This document shows positions 59,576 to 64,000 of a stretch of DNA of 64,000 nt, piece by piece; position 1 is the stretch's first letter; each line of letters starts with the position of its first letter. The notes under the pieces are model-generated. The model saw only the letters and a program-made list of their open reading frames with translations. It did not search any database and was not told the DNA's origin. Source of the stretch: Citrus sinensis. Lineage: Eukaryota > Streptophyta > Magnoliopsida > Sapindales > Rutaceae. The translations under genes were made by a program, and so were the position numbers. The stretch is taken from positions 29,489,501 through 29,553,500 of the forward strand of contig NC_068557.1 in assembly GCF_022201045.2 (NCBI RefSeq), written 5' to 3'.

Positions 59576-62500
59576 TCAACTTGCTCGACTTCTCTTTCTT
59601 CCTCTCGTCGCACTTTCTGCTCTTTGGCTAGCATTTGTGCGTCCAACTTTTCTAGACAAACTTTTCTTTGTTAGGGTTAAGGATTCCATTGATGAAGGGG
59701 AATCAACATTACTAGGTTTTTTAGCCCTGCTTAGAGGCTTATCGGCAGGATTTCCTGCGTTGGCTGCTTTTAATGATAGTTTGCTTCTGCCGGGTCGAGC
59801 AGTTCGAGGTTTCACAGGAGGTTTATGCAAAGGAGAGCTCGGGGAGAGGAAGGAAGTTGTAGGCTTGTTACCATATTCATTGTCCTTGAAATATTGTCGC
59901 ATGGTTTTTAATACGATGGTTCTGAGTAGAAACGCAGATTTGTGTTCACGCGTGTTCTTAGAATAGAAGACCACGGCGTTATTAGCAAGTAGCAGCAGGT
60001 CCCGGAAGAGTTCCTTTATTGACATGATGGAATGGCTGGAAATTTTTGATCTTATGGTGTCGACATCCATGTGTCGCAAGATCATTTTCTTGTATCTTCC
60101 TCTTTTCTGTTGAGAAAAATTCAAGAAACAAGGGTGAGCTGATTCAATATATCAGTACAAAGCCTTTGTTTGTTTCATAGACTTTGACACGCAATATGTA
60201 AACTTAAAACTAGGCCTGTTTGGACAAATGACATAAAATAAGGCCAAAGCATGAGTGCATTTCTGAAATGTGTATAAATAAATTATCTTTACCTGGCTAT
60301 CAAGACGATGACGAAAAACAAAGGCACTTTCATTTTGCGCAACAGATTCAAAAACACCCTTGATATCATCAATGCTATCCTTCCTCAAGCTTCCACTTTG
60401 ATCATCAGCACCAGAAGATCTAGCAAACTGACCAGATACAGGGGTCGAATTTTCTTTACGCCGATAGACGGGTTTAGCATCAGGAACACCCAGAAAGTCG
60501 CTTTCTCCGACACTGCCTTCCTTGACATCCCTACTACAGTCCTTCCGCTTTCTCTTCCCCCTTCTCTTTTTCAAGCTCCCTACTTGTCCTCCACAAACAA
60601 TCGCTGTTATTTTCTCAGAGCTTGAAACCTTCTCTTGCTCGGAAGACAATAAACCCTCTGTCTTAGTCTCCATCTCTTCAGCTGCCACTGCTGCTGGGAT
60701 CTGAGATACAGGTGACCAGTGTGTTCTGGTTTCTCTTGTGAAACTACCAGCAGATAGCCCATCTTTAGATGTCTCTTTACTGGAACATACAACTGCATCG
60801 GATTTCTGACATGGTACAGGTGATTCTGTCTGGCTGCAGTCATTGTCGACTTGACAGTCATCGCCTCTTTCAGCCTTGAGAGTTTCAAGTTTTGATTCCA
60901 GAGACCTGAAACAGACTAAATGAATAACTCTAGCACTAGAAAGGAAGCTGTGTGACAACATAGACTGCAAATAAACAGACCGAAACCACAATCAAATTTC
61001 TGAAATAGTACGCAGCATTTGAAGGAAATATTAGGAGCTGATAACAAACAATTAAAAAATAATCGAGGTCTTGGAAGCACATTATATCAGAAGTCAAATT
61101 TAATATTACATATTTCCATTAATTTTAGCCGATCTATAGCTATCACATTCCCCACTCACTGGGATTCAATTCACACCAATTGTTATTTCTTCAACAAAAT
61201 TTTTAGATGCTATCCACAAGCCAGCACTATAATTATTCCTAAGACTTATTAAAAACTCTAGGAGGCTGGAACTCATGGTCAATGTCAGCAGCAAATTTTT
61301 TCTTTTGGAGGAGAGCTTCATGAGGTCATGAAACAGATAGAAAAAGTGCTACAGTAACTGTATGATCAATACAGCTGGACTGGGAATAAAGATAAATTAC
61401 TGACCCAATTGAATTTTCAGAAAGCTCTAGAGCACGCTTCAGTTCTGCCATTCGTTGCTTTCGTAGCTCCTCAAACCAAGCTCTAAGGAGAAAAACATAA
61501 CATTTTGTTTAATAAATGCGATTCATCCTGTTTCAGAAAGAACCCAACTGAAATATGCCAGCATTTCAATTAATTCAGATTAACCCAAACCGCCACCACT
61601 CCCCACCCCACCTCAACAGCAAACTATTTCTAAGTCAAAGCAGTGAGCTGGAATATAATTGAACCCGAGAATGATTAAAAAGATTCTCTTTTTGAAAAAA
61701 ATACATTGGTCATTAGGTCCATGAAGTAAGCAAATAGAATTATGTTTAAAGCATCATAAATCATGGTGATTACAGAAAACTTACTTGCATCCATAAAAAC
61801 GCTGTTGCAGGTCCTCATAGTGAGCTTTACACATCTGCGATCCGGCAAACTAAATTGAATGTCAAGAGGCAAGGAAAATGGGGACCAAGAAAAGAGTGTA
61901 TAATATTTTTCATTCAGAGAAGAAAAATTTAATCAGAAAAATTGATAGTGGGATTATCGAAATTAGTTATCTAAGATGAATTGTAATATTAAACAGAGAC
62001 AGGCAATAACATGTAGGAATTGATAGGGAGCCAGTGTACCCCTTCCCCATACCCACATTTTTCAATTAAGCAACTAAGCAAGTTTACACTTACTACTAGA
62101 CCCAACTACCAAAAGCTGGTTGACACCGATCTTGAACAATTAGGTAATATAACTTCAAGAATTCAAATATACAGAAAATTCATGATTGATGTCGGATATA
62201 TAATTCTGGTTTCATCAGTTCAAGGAAAGAACAAGGTGTAAGACAGGATTTTCATGATGTACTCCAAAACCCGGTCACTATCTTCAAGTTCAGATTGAAA
62301 ATATAAAGCAAAATTAACTCTCTGACTCTCACTCCTTTATTCTTTAAAGTGAGCTAGGAATGACCTAAGAACATAGACGTCTCAGCTCTAATCCACTACT
62401 ACTGTACTATCATCCTCAAATATTTATAAATAAATATCATTGTCTCCATTTTCTTGCAAGCTCACTACTCTGCTTTTATATCAGCTGTGGACAGGCTTAA

Positions 62501-63516
62501 ACTATAACAAAATGTATGTAAGTACAGCCAAGCCAAGTGACTCAATTCGCATGCCATTAACAATAGTCAACCAAGGAAGATACCGCAAACTCATATGACT
62601 TAGTAGAGAAGCCATTAGCCATCAAACTTGATCAAACATCGCAGCCAAGCAAGCAAGCACATGATTCCCATATGTATCAGCCACAACACATTGGTCAAAA
62701 GTCAAAATGTAATTGCCACATAAAATACGTAACGAAAGACTGCTCGATTATGTCATTATCATCTACACTTTCACAAAAATATTAATAAAATACAACAAAT
62801 ATCAACGCTCTTTCCAAAAGAATATTTCTTTTAACTATTATTTTCAACCTAAAATATATTCCGAACCATATATCTCTAATATCCCATTTGTGCCCACAAC
62901 GTTTTTTTATTTTTTTTTTTCGATTGACTCGTCCTGATCCCGTCCATGTTTTCTTCTGCCTTATGATCCCATAAAACATAAATAATTAAAAAAAAAAAAC
63001 CATTACACTTAACTTTTATCCATTAATATTTATTTCCTGCAACATTCAATCAACAATCATAAAGGGCAATTTGGGGCCTCTACGAAATATGGGGCGAACA
63101 CAGGCGGTGGGCCCCGGCTGGTTAGAAGGGGAAAATCAAAGGGTGAAACAATAGACCAACCAAATACGAAAGATTGAACTTACACAAAAGACAACATCGT
63201 ATGGAACAAAACTGGGGGAAGCTTATCTCCCGAAAAATAAAATACATAAACAAAAACAGTCACATCAAATCATTTAAAAAGGAAAAAAAAAGAAAAAAAA
63301 AGAAAAAAAAATGAAATGAAAGAAAGAAAAAGAAATGAATGTTCTTATCATTCATTGAAAAAAATTGACCTCAGGGGTGACGGTATACGAGCAAACGGTT
63401 CGGGCTCGGAGCTCCGCGGCAACAAGGTTCCAGTCTCGCGTACCGTGCCGGAGAACGGCCCCACCAAGTAGCAACTCCTCCCACGTACCCCACACCTCTA
63501 TCACCTCCGCCCCCAT
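59576..63516 (-). CDS. SANT/Myb-like and bromodomain-containing chromatin protein
   Basis: Five minus-strand exons: 63516-63370, 61834-61785, 61482-61405, 60905-60293, 60106-59576, joining to 472 aa. Nuclear protein that probably reads acetylated histones. The N-terminus has a SANT/Myb-like segment (VWGTWEELLLGGAVLRHGTR, DWNLVAAELRART), then MCKAHYEDLQQRFYGCK and a basic coiled region (WFEELRKQRMAELKRALELS). A long Ser/Glu/Lys-rich linker includes a nuclear-localisation-type KKRRGKRKRKDC. The bromodomain spans about 270-370, with RHRLDSQKRGRYKKMILRHM, DVDTIRSKI, ELFRDLLLLANNAVVFYSKN; NNAVVFY carries the acetyl-lysine-binding Asn region. The C-terminus is Ser/Arg/Lys-rich and ends RGRKRSRAS. 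The family is the plant 'DNA-binding bromodomain-containing protein' group. The first intron is 1.5 kb and contains a purine-rich tract (63280-63345). Confidence 0.9.
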
Positions 63517-64000
63517 TCGCACCGTCCACGTGCACGCTCCTGATCAATCGATCACCACAACCACCGCCGGTCCCTCAAATTTGAATTCTTTTAGAAACAA
63601 AATATATTGAATTAAATTTTTTAAAGGAAAAATAATCACCACCTGTTTTGAATTCGAAATTCTAAAAAGGGGGCCAAAAAAAAAAAAAAAAAAAAAACTC
63701 AAAAAGGGAATTCACAAAACCGGAATTGGTGATGTGGGTTGGAGAAGGAAAGGTGGTTTGGAGGGAGAATCAGTTAGTTCTGGGTTGTTAAGGCTGTTTT
63801 TTCCTTCTTCTTTTTTTTTCTCCCTCTTACGATGTTTTGCGTGCGTGTGTAAATGAATTTTTTTTTTTAAAAAAAAAAATATTGGGAGAAGAAGAAAAAC
63901 GAAGATTGAAGTAAAAATTGAGTTAAAAGAAAAGAAAGGGAAAAGAAAGAGAAAAAAAAAAAAAGAGGGGAGGGTTAACGTGAGACAAGGGGTTGACTGA
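63517..64000 (-). promoter_or_regulatory. leader and promoter region of the bromodomain gene
   Basis: On the gene's strand this stretch is strongly pyrimidine-rich in blocks, with several poly-T/poly-A runs (for example near 63675-63698 and 63859-63880). No clear TATA box. TTGACT near 63993 is a W-box-like core. Confidence 0.45.

Noticed and set aside
59637-59966. 109-codon plus-strand frame
   Set aside because: Antisense shadow of the last bromodomain-gene exon.
60308-60704. Plus-strand frames inside the bromodomain gene
   Set aside because: Antisense shadows of exon 4 (60293-60905).
1-64000. CRISPR array, bacterial-type operon, complete LTR retrotransposon, rRNA or intact tRNA gene
   Set aside because: None seen: no regularly spaced short repeats with unique spacers, no gag-pol frames or LTR pairs, and pol III boxes only in SINE-like contexts.

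Overview
The window is nuclear DNA from a dicot plant, probably a woody rosid. The evidence is many-exon genes with GT-AG introns, very AT-rich introns and spacers, several plant-only protein families (GH35 beta-galactosidase with a C-terminal lectin domain, alternative NADH dehydrogenase, DUF707, plant SCAMP) and short interspersed elements. Citrus or a relative would fit, but the sequence alone does not prove it. I joined exons by hand from splice sites, reading frame and family conservation, and checked that each joined CDS length is a multiple of three.

Left third (1-24251). A DUF300/LAZ1-like membrane protein runs off the left edge (minus). Then come a 19-exon beta-galactosidase (plus), a PIG3-type quinone oxidoreductase (minus, convergent with it), two tandem S1/P1-type nucleases with the same 9-exon structure (plus), and an 8-exon internal type II NAD(P)H dehydrogenase (plus). 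From memory, DUF300, quinone oxidoreductase and tandem nucleases also lie together on Arabidopsis chromosome 4 (around At4g21570-At4g21600), so this looks like conserved microsynteny.

Middle (24252-46482). Two related small single-exon proteins of 66 and 69 aa (minus) share the core GRLIPKRGQV and flank a Mutator-like MITE with a perfect 10-bp target-site duplication. After a transposon-rich spacer come a HAL2-like PAP phosphatase (3 exons, plus), a long imperfect hairpin element, a minus-strand SINE, a secreted Gly-rich/Cys-rich protein (plus) and a 13-exon SCAMP (minus). A 0.65-kb insertion with a 10-bp target duplication and internal hairpin repeats lies just upstream of the SCAMP start.

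Right (46483-64000). A 14-exon DUF707 protein (minus) is followed by about 7 kb without a supported gene, holding SINEs, a 76-bp minisatellite and long poly-C runs. Last is a 5-exon SANT-like plus bromodomain chromatin protein (minus) whose promoter reaches the right edge.

The genes are ordinary housekeeping or stress genes and do not form an operon-like system. I found no clearly new biological system. The most distinctive items are the small-protein pair, the tandem nucleases, a GC-AG intron in the beta-galactosidase gene, and the transposable elements: three good SINEs plus one truncated copy, two families sharing a palindromic 5' head, and several inverted-repeat elements close to promoters.
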